A program made the translations under genes and the position numbers. The notes beneath the pieces were generated by a model. The model worked only from the letters and a program-made list of their open reading frames with translations. It did not search any database and was not told where the DNA came from. Positions 1-8,827 of a DNA stretch of 64,000 nucleotides are shown here, in pieces; the first letter of the stretch is position 1; every line of letters begins with the position of its first letter. Source of the stretch: RGIG5579 sp045541915 (lineage in GTDB: Bacteria > Bacillota > Clostridia > Oscillospirales > SIG627); assembly GCA_045541915.1 (NCBI GenBank), contig JAZQJZ010000015.1:16893-80892 (forward strand), in the 5' to 3' direction.

Positions 1-803
1 GCATATTCATAGCCCTTTTCCACCCCGGCTAAAAATCCGGCTACCATGGAATCGCCGGCGCCTACGGTGTTCACCGGTTTTCCGCCCAGAGCAGGCATCT
101 GATAAACATCACCCTGTTCCGAAAGGAGAAGGGCGCCGTCCTTCCCCCTGGAGATGAGAACATTTCTTGCGCCCATTTCCTGAAGTGCCTTGGCGCCGCG
201 GATCAGATCCTCCTTGGTGAAAAGAAGGGAGCCCACCAGCTCCTCCAGCTCCCGGTGATTGGGCTTTACCAGGAAGGGATGGAACTTCAGCACCTTTTTT
301 AATAGCTCTCCGGTGGCGTCCACCACAAAGCGAATTCCCTTTCCTTGCAGTTCGGAAAGAATCTTTTCATAAATATCCGAGGGTAGAGAGGAGGGGATGC
401 TTCCGGCCAGCACCAGGGTATCGCCGGAACGGAGGCCATTTAGCTTTTCCATCAGATCAGAGAGGGATTCCGCCGGGATCCGGGGACCTTGGGCGTTGAT
501 CTCAGTCTCCTTTTCCCCTTTCATTTTTACATTGATCCGGGTCAAGCCGGAAGGCAAGGAAATAAAATCGGTTTGGATTCCTTTTTCCTTCAGGTTTTCC
601 TCCAGAGCCTTGCCCGTAAAGCCGGCCACAAAGCCCAGGGCGGTGTTTTCCACACCCAGCTCCCGGAGAACCAGGGAAACGTTGATTCCCTTTCCACCGA
701 AAAAGATCGCTTCGTCGGTGCTGCGGCAGGTTTCGCCTAAATTCAAATTCTGAATCTGGATCACGTAATCCAGGGCGGGATTGAAGGTAACGGTATAAAT
801 CAT
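1..803 (-). CDS. 1-phosphofructokinase / PfkB-family sugar kinase (3' end beyond window)
   Basis: The reading frame runs from ATG at 803 to the window edge without a stop, so only the C-terminal end is missing. The N-terminus has the NPALDYV motif of 1-phosphofructokinase and tagatose-6-phosphate kinases, followed by GGKGINVS, which contacts the sugar phosphate. Near residue 250 is GAGDSMVAGF, whose Asp is the catalytic base of the PfkB family. It should phosphorylate a ketose phosphate in the cytosol. A ribosome site (GGAAAGGAG) lies 9 bases before the start. Upstream on the same strand is a structured RNA candidate that may be part of its 5' UTR. It could be fruK or lacC; the substrate is not resolved here. 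Confidence 0.88.
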   Translation of the reverse strand, partial: MIYTVTFNPALDYVIQIQNLNLGETCRSTDEAIFFGGKGINVSLVLRELGVENTALGFVAGFTGKALEENLKEKGIQTDFISLPSGLTRINVKMKGEKETEINAQGPRIPAESLSDLMEKLNGLRSGDTLVLAGSIPSSLPSDIYEKILSELQGKGIRFVVDATGELLKKVLKFHPFLVKPNHRELEELVGSLLFTKEDLIRGAKALQEMGARNVLISRGKDGALLLSEQGDVYQMPALGGKPVNTVGAGDSMVAGFLAGVEKGYEY

Positions 804-901
804 AATTTGAAACTCCTTTCCAAAAGAATACCATTTCTCCAGCCGAAAAACAAGATGGAAAAAGGAAAAATGTCATACAAGACGGATTTTACGTTTTTTT
901 G

Positions 902-1060
902 GAAAAAAAGAGGCGCGGCGGTGTCCGTTACAGGTGCCAACCTGGTTGCATCCCACCACGTAAATGTTGTAGGAATAGGCACCTGCTCTGCAAAGAGAGG
1001 GGATCAGGGTGTGGCAACTCTCTTCCAGCTCCCAGGACTCCTCCTTTATGAACGGATCCA
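902..1060 (-). ncRNA. structured RNA candidate (6S-like RNA or 5' UTR element of the kinase)
   Basis: This gene-free stretch folds well on the minus strand. TCCGTT near 1056 pairs with AACGGA at 924-929 as a closing stem. CAGGTGCC (978-985) pairs perfectly with GGCACCTG (931-938), and AGAGAG pairs with CTCTCT in between. A run of seven U follows at 903-909. The length (about 155 nt), long rod shape and U-tail resemble bacterial 6S RNA, but I could not match a family consensus. It also sits about 100 bases upstream of the PfkB kinase on the same strand, so an attenuator-type leader is an alternative. Confidence 0.4.
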
Positions 1061-1103
1061 ATATAACAGTGGTTGGCGGCCGGACCGTCGGTAACAGAGG
1101 AAA

Positions 1104-1135
1104 AGAAAAACCGCGATTTTCATCGCGGTCATTTT
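1104..1135 (-). terminator. intrinsic terminator of the SDR/GH16 operon
   Basis: ACCGCGAT and ATCGCGGT form a stem at 1110-1129, with a U-rich tail on the minus strand, directly after the SDR stop codon. Confidence 0.8.
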
Positions 1136-1143
1136 CTATTGGT

Positions 1144-1959
1144 TTATTTGTCTTGGGATTCCATAGCGGCTTTCTTTAAGTCATTTAAAACTCGGGGATA
1201 AAGCTGGCAAGACATACCGCCATCCAAAAATAGCTCGGTGCCGGTGATGTTCCGGGAAAGGTCGGTTCCCAAAAACCAGCAGGCATTGGCCAGATCCTGG
1301 AAATCGGAAATATCGCCGATGGGGGTCAATTCGCCATTGACGATCTGCTTGGAGCCCATGGCAGTCCAGCGCTCGGTTTTGATGGTGCCGGGAAGCAGGG
1401 CGTTCACGCGGATTCCAAAGGGACCCAGGTCAACGGCCAGAGCCTTTGCAAAGGCGTTGATGCCGCCTTTGGAGGCAGAGTAGGCCGCACGGTTGGGAAT
1501 GGCGCGGTAAGCAGTGTTGGAACTGATGAAGACCACAGCACCCTTTTTCTGCTCCTTCATACGGATCGCCGCCTGGCGGATGATGGTGAAGTTCCAAACC
1601 AGGTTGGTTTCAAACACCTCTTGAAATTCGGCTACGGGAACAGTCCAGAAATCCTGGCCGGCCGCCGGATCCTTGGGATTAAATCCCATATTGGCGGCAT
1701 TTAAAATCACCGTTTCCACTTTTCTTCCGGTGCTGTCAATATCCTGGAAGATATCGATGATCTGCTGCTCGTTTCGGATGTTACATTCATAACCCTTTGC
1801 GAAAATGCCATAGGAATCCGAAAGGCTCTTAGCGGCTTTTTCTGCTTCTTCTCCGCGGCGACTGGTAATGAATACATCCCAACCCATTTTGGCAAAATGC
1901 TCCGCGATCACAAATCCGGTGCCTTTCTGTGCGCCGGTAATAAAAACTGCTTTTTTCAT
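1144..1959 (-). CDS. SDR-family NAD(P)-dependent oxidoreductase
   Basis: A 271-residue short-chain dehydrogenase with the N-terminal nucleotide motif TGAQKGTG and the catalytic YSASK motif near residue 159, preceded by a Ser-rich strand (VFISSN). It is the last gene of the operon that starts at 4707, 12 bases after the GH16 gene, with ribosome site AAGGTGG. SDRs of this length oxidise sugars, polyols or 3-oxoacyl groups. With a lactonase-like hydrolase and a sugar-acid dehydratase upstream, oxidation of a free sugar to its lactone is the most economical inference. Family assignment is firm; substrate is not known. Confidence 0.88.
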   Translation of the reverse strand: MKKAVFITGAQKGTGFVIAEHFAKMGWDVFITSRRGEEAEKAAKSLSDSYGIFAKGYECNIRNEQQIIDIFQDIDSTGRKVETVILNAANMGFNPKDPAAGQDFWTVPVAEFQEVFETNLVWNFTIIRQAAIRMKEQKKGAVVFISSNTAYRAIPNRAAYSASKGGINAFAKALAVDLGPFGIRVNALLPGTIKTERWTAMGSKQIVNGELTPIGDISDFQDLANACWFLGTDLSRNITGTELFLDGGMSCQLYPRVLNDLKKAAMESQDK

Positions 1960-1971
1960 CGTAAAACCACC

Positions 1972-2856
1972 TTATTTCTTTCTGTCGAATACGCGAACGA
2001 AGTCCACGATAAAGGCATCGTCCTCGAATTTGTCCTTAATGAGGAAGGGAGGCTCATCCACCACAATATCCTTGCCGCCCAAAAGACGCCACTGGCCATT
2101 TTCATTTCCCTGGATGCCGGAACGGTAGCCCTGCACCTCAGTGGTCAGCAGGATGAACTGGGGCACGTGGGAAACGTGATCGTTCAGGCTCATCACTTCT
2201 TTTCCGTCGCAATAGAAGGTGTAGCCGTCTTCTCTCCAGTCCATACCGAAATAGTGCCAGCCGTCCTGGGTTTCCTCCAGGTCATATTTGACCTTGCCCC
2301 CTCGGGTGAACTGTCTTCCGTAACCGCCCATTAGGTTGGTGGTGTGGGCTCTGCCCACGTGGAAGTATTCCATAATGTCGGATTCAATGCCGCACCATTC
2401 CGGCTCAAAGCGAGCGCCGATGGAGGGAGACTGGGTCCAGAAGGCAGACCACATGGTCTCGGGGTCCTTCTGGAATTTGCAGCGGCATTCAAAATAGCCG
2501 TAACGCTTCACATATTTCGGCTCGGGCAATTCTCCCAGCGGCCAGATGCCTGCTTGGCCCCAGGGATTCTCTCTTTTTTCGATCAGATAGTCAAAGGAAT
2601 TGGCGCCGGTTTGCAGCTGGGGAGAAACGTATCTTCCGTCCACCTCTGTGCGGTGCAGCTCCACGTGGCTGTTTCCGTCCAGAACAACGCCCTGGTCGGT
2701 ATAACCGTCAAAGCGCTTGCCCCAGTAATTCAAGCGGAAGTCCCATTTGGTCCTGTCCAGCTCGGTTCCGTCAAATTCATCGGCCCAAACCAGCTCCCAT
2801 TCGCTGTCCTCCGGGAGAAAGCTGGGCTCGTGGTCTTTTACGTTAAATTGTTTCAT
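1972..2856 (-). CDS. glycoside hydrolase family 16 protein
   Basis: A 294-residue protein with the GH16 signature ESDIMEYF (E-x-D-x-x-E, about residues 140-145), where the two Glu are nucleophile and acid/base. EFDGTELDRTKW near the N-terminus and YFECRCKF before the active site are also typical of the GH16 jelly roll. GH16 enzymes cut beta-1,3/1,4 glucans or galactans such as laminarin, agar, porphyran and carrageenan. No signal peptide is visible, so it probably acts inside the cell on imported oligosaccharides. It lies between the enolase-family dehydratase and the SDR in one operon. Confidence 0.88.
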   Translation of the reverse strand: MKQFNVKDHEPSFLPEDSEWELVWADEFDGTELDRTKWDFRLNYWGKRFDGYTDQGVVLDGNSHVELHRTEVDGRYVSPQLQTGANSFDYLIEKRENPWGQAGIWPLGELPEPKYVKRYGYFECRCKFQKDPETMWSAFWTQSPSIGARFEPEWCGIESDIMEYFHVGRAHTTNLMGGYGRQFTRGGKVKYDLEETQDGWHYFGMDWREDGYTFYCDGKEVMSLNDHVSHVPQFILLTTEVQGYRSGIQGNENGQWRLLGGKDIVVDEPPFLIKDKFEDDAFIVDFVRVFDRKK

Positions 2857-2875
2857 CGGTCACATTCTCCTATCA

Positions 2876-4036
2876 TTAGAAATAGAACTCGGTTTTTGCC
2901 GGTCTGATATCGGTGAGAGCGCCGGTATAGTGACGGAGGGTGTGAGGCTGATAGGGGTGAGCAAGGCAGGCCTCCTCATCGATCTCAATGCCAAGACCGG
3001 GCTTGTCGGGAATGGTGATATAGCCATCCTTGTATTCCAGGCTTTCATTGGTCACGTCTTTACGCCACTCTACATCGCTGTACATAATCTCCAGGATGGA
3101 GAAGTTGGGACAGCAGGCCGCCAGCTGCAGCGTTGCCGCATTGGCAACAGGGCCGGAGGGGTTGTGAGGTGCGAAGGGAATGTAATAGGTCTCTGCCACG
3201 GCGGCGATCTTCTTCAGCTCCATAATACCACCGGCGTGGGACACGTCCGGCTGAATGAAGTCTGCGGCGCGCATTTCGAACAGATCCTTATAGGCCTTCA
3301 AGGTATAAAGACGCTCGCCGGCGGAAATGGCCACAGGGGATTTTTCCCGCACGGCCTTGAGGGCCTCCAGGTTATCGGGAGGAGTGGGCTCTTCGAAGAG
3401 CATGGGCTTGAACTGCTCCAGTTCTTTTGCGATTTTAATGCCCGTGGGTACATTGAATCGGCCGTGGCCTTCGATGAGAAGATCCACCTGGTCGCCCACC
3501 GCTTCTCTGACGGCGGCTACGCACTCCAGAGCGATGTTCAGATCTTTGTTTGAAATTTCAAGATAGGATTTGCCGAAGGGATCCCATTTCATAGCGGTCA
3601 CGCCGCGCTGAACGGCAATCTTGGCCTTTTCGCCAAATTCCTTCGGGGTCTTGGCGCCGGCAAACCAACCGTTGACATAGATTCTCACCTTGTCATTGAT
3701 CTTGCCACCCAAAAGCTGATAGACCGGAACGTTCAGGTATTTGCCCAGAATATCCCAAAGGGCGGTTTCCACTGCGGAAAGGGCGCTCATCAGAACGGCA
3801 CCGCCGCGCCAATAAGCATCCCGGTAAATATCGTGGAAATGCTTTTCGATGGTCAGGGGATTTTTTCCCACCAGATACTCTTTGATGTGCTCCACTGCAC
3901 CGATCAAGGCCTTTTCCTTGTATTCCAGGGTGGCCTCGCCTACACCGGTGATGCCTTCATCGGTGTAGATCTTCACGAACACCCAGTTGGTACGGAAGCA
4001 GTCCACGGAAAATGTTTTGATGTCTGTTACCTTCAT
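2876..4036 (-). CDS. enolase-superfamily sugar-acid dehydratase, galactonate dehydratase-like
   Basis: A 386-residue mandelate racemase/muconate lactonizing enzyme. Metal ligands fall at Glu189, Glu215 and Glu241, with His191 and His291 as candidate bases. This is the spacing known for E. coli D-galactonate dehydratase (183, 185, 209, 235, 285) shifted by exactly six, but the first ligand is Glu where DgoD has Asp. Family members dehydrate aldonic acids to 2-keto-3-deoxy acids; some are cycloisomerases for 3,6-anhydro-galactonate. The start overlaps the stop of the upstream MBL gene (ATGA), which implies translational coupling. The exact substrate cannot be read from sequence. Confidence 0.87.
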   Translation of the reverse strand: MKVTDIKTFSVDCFRTNWVFVKIYTDEGITGVGEATLEYKEKALIGAVEHIKEYLVGKNPLTIEKHFHDIYRDAYWRGGAVLMSALSAVETALWDILGKYLNVPVYQLLGGKINDKVRIYVNGWFAGAKTPKEFGEKAKIAVQRGVTAMKWDPFGKSYLEISNKDLNIALECVAAVREAVGDQVDLLIEGHGRFNVPTGIKIAKELEQFKPMLFEEPTPPDNLEALKAVREKSPVAISAGERLYTLKAYKDLFEMRAADFIQPDVSHAGGIMELKKIAAVAETYYIPFAPHNPSGPVANAATLQLAACCPNFSILEIMYSDVEWRKDVTNESLEYKDGYITIPDKPGLGIEIDEEACLAHPYQPHTLRHYTGALTDIRPAKTEFYF

Positions 4037-4707
4037 AATTCGATCTCCTTATAAATATTAGCGATAATTTTGTTTTCACACATAAAAGCTTCCGGCGAAA
4101 GCTCGTCGAACATACCCACGTGGATCGGTACCACCTTCTTTGCCCCGATTCGTTTGGCAAACAAGGCAGCATCGGTCATATTCATATTGTTTCCCACACC
4201 GTTGATGGGGAGAAACACCACATCGATTTTTTCCGGAAGATCGGAAAAGATCTCTTCGTTATAAAGAGTGTCTCCGGTGACGTAATAGTTTGTTTCTCCG
4301 TCGCCAATGATCACGCCAATGGCAAAGTCATCACTGTGCTCTGCCTTCACGGCGGTGAAGGTCAAGCCGTTTTCACTCCAGCGGGTGTGGCGGTTGAACT
4401 GCACGAAATTATTTTCTCCGCCGATCTTTCTGACCTCCGTCCAAACAGAGGAGGGAGAAAGAACCGTCACGGCGCTTTCCGGGGTGAGAAAATGAGCCAC
4501 CGTTTCCGGATCGTAATGATCCAGGTGGCAGTGGGTGAAGATCATCATCTGGGGCTTGATATCAAAAATAGATTCATCCACCGGTACTCTACGAAAGTTC
4601 TTGGGATTGATCTTTTCTACGCTGTCGGATAAATAAGGATCCACCATGACCATAAATCCGTTTTTTTCAAACAGAAGGCCGGCCTGACCCAAAAAAGTAA
4701 TTTTCAT
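4033..4707 (-). CDS. MBL-fold metal-dependent hydrolase (UlaG-like, possible lactonase)
   Basis: A 224-residue metallo-beta-lactamase-fold protein with the metal motif THCHLDH near residue 60, then GDTLY (about 146) and PIHVGMF near the C-terminus. It resembles the UlaG group, which includes L-ascorbate-6-phosphate lactonase. First gene of the four-gene operon, divergent from an AraC regulator. Together with an SDR and an aldonate dehydratase, a sugar lactonase role fits the series sugar, lactone, acid, 2-keto-3-deoxy acid; this is inference from context. Confidence 0.85.
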   Translation of the reverse strand: MKITFLGQAGLLFEKNGFMVMVDPYLSDSVEKINPKNFRRVPVDESIFDIKPQMMIFTHCHLDHYDPETVAHFLTPESAVTVLSPSSVWTEVRKIGGENNFVQFNRHTRWSENGLTFTAVKAEHSDDFAIGVIIGDGETNYYVTGDTLYNEEIFSDLPEKIDVVFLPINGVGNNMNMTDAALFAKRIGAKKVVPIHVGMFDELSPEAFMCENKIIANIYKEIEL

Positions 4708-4722
4708 AATACCCTCGCTGAT

Positions 4723-4751
4723 TTGACATCTGTTTTTTTTAATGCTATCAT
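4723..4751 (+). promoter_or_regulatory. sigma-A promoter of the araC-type gene, in a divergent control region
   Basis: TTGACA (4723-4728), 17-base spacer, TATCAT (4746-4751). The minus strand of the same AT-rich region carries a TTACAA-18-TATGAT pair for the divergent operon, so the two promoters overlap face to face. Confidence 0.65.
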
Positions 4752-4819
4752 ATATATTACTGAATTACTGTTGTAATTTTATTGTATTTATTTAAAATCT
4801 TACTTAATGGAGGATGCCG

Positions 4820-5614
4820 ATGCAGTTGCCGGAAATTGTCGCGGTGGGGATTTACGATTCCAAAATCGCCGCAAGGAACACTGCCGTGAGCAGAAAGAGA
4901 AAAACTTCGATGTTCGAAATTGAACTGTCTCTCTCCTCCGGCGGCATTTCCTATATGGATTCCAATTCCAAGCAGATCACCGCCAATACGGTGCTTTGCG
5001 CAAAGCCAAACCAGATGCGGCACACCAAATTCCCCTTTTCCTGCTATTATGTGCATATGATCGTCCGGGATGGGGAGATCTATGAAAAGCTGATCCAGAC
5101 GCCGGATTTTTTCGATACGGAAAAGACCCAGACCTACCGAAGTCTTTTTGAGAAAATGGTCAAGCTCTCCAATGCCCCCTCGGATCACGATGAGATCCTT
5201 TTGCAAAGTCTGATCCTGGAGTTGATCTATACCATCTGCAAGGACTCCAATATGGCCAAAAAGTATCACGCCGCCTATCACGATCCCACTGTGGAAATGG
5301 CACTGCGCTACATCAAGGAGAACTTAACGGAGGATCTGAGCCTTGTGGCGGTGGCAAGAAGCGTTTCCCTCAGTCCTATTTATTTTCACAACCAGTTTAA
5401 ATGGGCGGTGGGTAAGACCTTGCGGGAATATGTGGAGGAGCAGCGGATCAAAAAGGCCATCCATCTGTTACAGACCACCTCCTTTTCCCTGACCAAAATT
5501 GCTTATGAATGTGGCTTTTCCTCCCAGAGCTATTTCAGCTTTGTATTCAAACGGAAAATGAAAATGACACCCAGAGAATACGTAAAGGAAAGCTACGAGA
5601 GATACGAACTGTAA
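4820..5614 (+). CDS. AraC-family transcriptional regulator
   Basis: About 264 residues with a C-terminal pair of AraC helix-turn-helix motifs (roughly residues 155-260, ending in the FKRKMKMTPREY block) and an N-terminal sensor half. The start at 4820 is chosen because GGAGG at 4809-4813 is six bases away; an in-frame ATG at 4814 abuts the ribosome site and is unlikely. It is divergent from the MBL-dehydratase-GH16-SDR operon, which it most likely activates in response to the substrate sugar. Confidence 0.9.
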   Translation: MQLPEIVAVGIYDSKIAARNTAVSRKRKTSMFEIELSLSSGGISYMDSNSKQITANTVLCAKPNQMRHTKFPFSCYYVHMIVRDGEIYEKLIQTPDFFDTEKTQTYRSLFEKMVKLSNAPSDHDEILLQSLILELIYTICKDSNMAKKYHAAYHDPTVEMALRYIKENLTEDLSLVAVARSVSLSPIYFHNQFKWAVGKTLREYVEEQRIKKAIHLLQTTSFSLTKIAYECGFSSQSYFSFVFKRKMKMTPREYVKESYERYEL

Positions 5615-5617
5615 AAA

Positions 5618-5656
5618 AAACGGTGCTCCACTGCACAAGGGAGCACTGTTTTTTCT
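5618..5656. terminator. bidirectional intrinsic terminator between convergent genes
   Basis: GGTGCTCC pairs with GGAGCACT (5622-5647), with A-run before and T-run after, so it can serve both the AraC gene and the DeoR gene. Confidence 0.75.
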
Positions 5657-5702
5657 TTTGAATCGAGCCTTTTGACGGAAAACGGTCTCTCTCGGAAAGA
5701 GA

Positions 5703-6401
5703 TCATTCGCAAATGATGCCGGAGATCTCGTTTTTGTGACAGAGATTGTGGTAATACTGCTTGCCCATTTTTTCCGTGGCGCAGAGCAAATAAGACCGTT
5801 TGGCATGGCGTATCATACTTTTTCTCACCATATTTTCTTCCCGGGCAATATCCGTTAAGAACCCGTTCTGAGATACCCCGCGGCAGGAAAAGAAGGCAAT
5901 GTCGGCATTGAAGGTCTCCACGGTGCGGCAGGCCTCCTCGCCTACCAGCACCAGACAGCTGTTGACCAAGGAGCCGCCGGTAGAAAATGTGTTGATGTCA
6001 TACTCTGCCAGTTTTGCAAGGGTCTTTACGCCGTTTGTAATGACTGTAAGATTTCGTTTGGACGCAAGAAAGGGAATCAAATAATAGCAGCTGGTGGACG
6101 CATCCAAAAACACCACATCGTTGTCGCTGACTAAGTCGATGGCTTTTTGGGCAATCAATGTTTTTGCACTGCTTTGCTCATACTCACGGATCAGAAAGGG
6201 GATCTTATTTTTCGAAAGGGCGGTCTCTTCCAGCACCGCACCGCCGTGAATGCGCTTAATCAAATGCTGCTGTTCCAGACTAACCAGATCACGCCGGATG
6301 GACGGTTCGCTGGTAAATAAGAGCTTGGCAAGCTGCTGCACCGTTACACGCTTTTCCTTTAGCAGGATTTCCAGTATTTGTTTTTCTCTGTGAATGTTCA
6401 T
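5703..6401 (-). CDS. DeoR-family transcriptional regulator
   Basis: A 232-residue regulator with an N-terminal winged helix (residues 5-57, including SEPSIRRDLVSLEQQ and RIHGGAV, the DeoR hallmark) and a C-terminal sugar-phosphate sensor domain of the DeoR C fold. Proteins of this family usually repress sugar operons until a phosphorylated intermediate binds. It is divergent from the FAD oxidoreductase operon, which ends with a sugar kinase, so that operon is the likely target. Confidence 0.88.
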   Translation of the reverse strand: MNIHREKQILEILLKEKRVTVQQLAKLLFTSEPSIRRDLVSLEQQHLIKRIHGGAVLEETALSKNKIPFLIREYEQSSAKTLIAQKAIDLVSDNDVVFLDASTSCYYLIPFLASKRNLTVITNGVKTLAKLAEYDINTFSTGGSLVNSCLVLVGEEACRTVETFNADIAFFSCRGVSQNGFLTDIAREENMVRKSMIRHAKRSYLLCATEKMGKQYYHNLCHKNEISGIICE

Positions 6402-6443
6402 TCGATCACCTGTTCTTTCCGGAAATTATCATTATCTCGATCG

Positions 6444-6453
6444 TTTGATCAAA
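6444..6453. promoter_or_regulatory. candidate DeoR operator
   Basis: TTTGATCAAA is a perfect 10-base palindrome between the two divergent genes, just upstream of the -35 box at 6468. Position suits a repressor site; binding is inferred. Confidence 0.35.
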
Positions 6454-6467
6454 TAGTGTGGCACATC

Positions 6468-6496
6468 TTGATTAGAATGATTACTTTAATTATAAT
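6468..6496 (+). promoter_or_regulatory. sigma-A promoter of the FAD oxidoreductase operon
   Basis: TTGATT (6468-6473), 17-base spacer, TATAAT (6491-6496), about 75 bases before the first start codon. Confidence 0.65.
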
Positions 6497-6569
6497 AACT
6501 TAAAATACTGAATTGTCAACATTCCAAAAAGAATCCTTGCTAACAATTTCTCGAAAGGAAGAAAAGGTT

Positions 6570-7949
6570 ATGTTTCCATATTTCAAAAATTTACCCACCG
6601 AAAAGGCTGAGGTCCTTGTGATCGGTGGCGGACCTGCGGGTCTCTGCGCAGCAATCGCCTCTGCCCGGACAGGGGCAAAGACCTTACTCATCGAGCAGGG
6701 TGGCTTTTGTGGTGGCATGGCTACGGCAGGTCTTGTTGCTCCCTTTATGACCTGCTATGACAGCGGCGGTAACATTATGCTGATTCGTGGCCTGTTTGAA
6801 GAAATCGTGGATCGTATGATCGCCATGGGTGGCGCGATCCATCCGTCAAAAGTGCCCACTGCATCGGCCTTTACTTCTTATATTACCGCAGGACACGTCC
6901 ATGTTACGCCCTTTCGGGCGGAAACTCTAAAGTTGCTTGCGGACAGAATGCTCTCAGAAAGTGGTGTACAAGTCCTGTACCACACTGCATTTGTGGATGC
7001 GGTTAAGGAGGGAGATTTGGTAAAGCAGGTGATCGTGGCAAAGAAGGAAGGTCTTTGCGCCATCGAAGCAAAGGTGATCGTGGACTGTACAGGCGACGGT
7101 GATTGCGCTGCAGCGGCAGGCGCACCTTATACACTGGGTAATGGAGACGGCCGGATGCAACCTGCTACTATGTTTTTCCGTATCGGTAATGTGGACAGCA
7201 AAAAGGTGGATGCAGACATTGATGCAAATCGGGACAACTTCTATCGCAAGGACGGGGTCAATTACCGGTCTATGCATTGGTGGGTATCCAAGGCCCGGGA
7301 GGCCGGGGACTGGTCACTGAACAGAGTGTCCATTGGACTTTTCCGGGGTGTAGAGGAGGACGAATGGAGCATCAACACCTCCCGCATTATGGGCATTGAT
7401 GGCACAAAATCAGAAAGTCTCACCCAAGGCGAGCAGACGGGCCGTGAGCAGGTGGATGAGATCTTCGCGTTTCTAAAAAAATATGTTCCCGGCTGCGAAA
7501 ACGCGAAGCTGCTGCAATCCGGAAGCACCTTGGGGATCCGGGAGACCCGCCACATCCACGGCTTGAAGACCTTGACACTGGACGATGTTCTGGAATGTCG
7601 TGTTCCTGAGGATTCTGTTTTGATCGCAGCAAACTCTGTGGATGTTCATGGGCGCTTTGGTCCTACCAGCAACGAGTACATTACGCTTCCGGATGAGAAA
7701 TATTACGGCATCCCTTACGGATGCCTTGTTCCGGAGGGCTTCTCCAATCTTCTGGTTGCGGGACGGTGCATTTCTGCTGACAGCGAAGCAGCCGGTGCAG
7801 TGCGGGTAATGCCACCCTGTATGGGTATGGGACAGGCAGCAGGCACTGCGGCGGCAATGGCGGCTTGTACCGATACGGATGTACGGCTGCTGGATATACA
7901 CGCATTGCGCGTCAAGTTGGAAAAGAATGGGGTATTACTGAATGTATAA
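6570..7949 (+). CDS. FAD-dependent oxidoreductase
   Basis: A 459-residue flavoprotein. The dinucleotide motif GGGPAGLCAAIASARTG lies at residues 18-34, followed by GGFCGGMATAGL, typical of the FAD-dependent oxidoreductase family often found in carbohydrate loci. A second FAD-contacting block (LLVAGRCISADSEA) and PCMGMGQAAGTAAA lie near the C-terminus. The start at 6570 has AAAGGAAG seven bases upstream. First gene of a four-gene operon with an unknown protein, a zinc dehydrogenase and a PfkB kinase. It probably oxidises a sugar or sugar derivative, but substrate is unknown. Confidence 0.87.
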   Translation: MFPYFKNLPTEKAEVLVIGGGPAGLCAAIASARTGAKTLLIEQGGFCGGMATAGLVAPFMTCYDSGGNIMLIRGLFEEIVDRMIAMGGAIHPSKVPTASAFTSYITAGHVHVTPFRAETLKLLADRMLSESGVQVLYHTAFVDAVKEGDLVKQVIVAKKEGLCAIEAKVIVDCTGDGDCAAAAGAPYTLGNGDGRMQPATMFFRIGNVDSKKVDADIDANRDNFYRKDGVNYRSMHWWVSKAREAGDWSLNRVSIGLFRGVEEDEWSINTSRIMGIDGTKSESLTQGEQTGREQVDEIFAFLKKYVPGCENAKLLQSGSTLGIRETRHIHGLKTLTLDDVLECRVPEDSVLIAANSVDVHGRFGPTSNEYITLPDEKYYGIPYGCLVPEGFSNLLVAGRCISADSEAAGAVRVMPPCMGMGQAAGTAAAMAACTDTDVRLLDIHALRVKLEKNGVLLNV

Positions 7950-8817
7950 GCTTTTTATGGAATTTGAAAATCCTACCGAGGGATTTACAGGTAAGAAAGA
8001 AGCGATCCAAGGCTTTGCTGTACACGGTGATTGGGGGTTTGTGCTGTATCACACAGGCGTATGTGGCGTGTACGATCTTGCCAAGAGAAATAAGGTGCCT
8101 TTTGATGTGTTCAAGCTTGGCTCCTACAACTTCGGTGTACCGGATAGACGCTACGCCAATCACGCCAACGATGCCATGTTTGGCGGACGGCTTCCCGAGG
8201 AGGAATTTCCCCTTTTATATGTGACCGCCGGTAACAGTGGAGAGAGTGACGAAAACGGTTATATAGGCTATTGCGCAGTAGAGCAGATCCGCCTGGAAAA
8301 GGGCTTTTTCCGTTCACAGCTTCAACAACGGATATTCTATCGCAATGACGGAATCGAAAAAACACCCTATCAGTCCCCCGGTTGGGGCTGGCCTGCATCA
8401 TTGGTAGATGTGGAGGGCGGATGGTATTATATGCTGTCTGCAAGATACAGAACCAGAAAAGAATTTTCAAAACCGGATAACGTCTACATAATCACAAAAT
8501 TTCAGCTGCCCAATCCCAAAATCGGAGATGTTACACTGTATCCTTCGGATATTGTGGAGCAGTTCGAGCTGCCCCTGGATACACTGTTCACTCAGGGTGG
8601 AACGATTCGTGACGGAAAACTCTGGTTTCTGTTTGGCTGCGGAACAAAAGATTATCCAGATGCGCTGCGTGTGATCGATCTGAAGGCACGAGAATATGTT
8701 TTGCGTGAGGACCTTTCCCAAACTGAATTTTGCCAGGACGAGGTGGAATGTTGCGCATTCTACGGTGAGGATCTGCTCATCAACACACAAAAGGGCAAAC
8801 TGTATATGCGGTATTGA
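7942..8817 (+). CDS. unknown protein, possibly a beta-propeller
   Basis: A 291-residue soluble protein I do not recognise. It begins eight bases before the end of the FAD oxidoreductase gene, so the two are translationally coupled. The sequence is rich in aromatic residues and in short strand-forming stretches that recur (GDWGFVLYH, GGWYYMLSA, GKLWFLFG), as in propeller or lectin-like folds. No signal peptide or membrane segment is seen. Its fixed place between an oxidoreductase and a sugar-phosphate dehydrogenase suggests a role with the same substrate; no activity can be named. Confidence 0.85.
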   Translation: MYKLFMEFENPTEGFTGKKEAIQGFAVHGDWGFVLYHTGVCGVYDLAKRNKVPFDVFKLGSYNFGVPDRRYANHANDAMFGGRLPEEEFPLLYVTAGNSGESDENGYIGYCAVEQIRLEKGFFRSQLQQRIFYRNDGIEKTPYQSPGWGWPASLVDVEGGWYYMLSARYRTRKEFSKPDNVYIITKFQLPNPKIGDVTLYPSDIVEQFELPLDTLFTQGGTIRDGKLWFLFGCGTKDYPDALRVIDLKAREYVLREDLSQTEFCQDEVECCAFYGEDLLINTQKGKLYMRY

Positions 8818-8827
8818 GAGGAGAAAA

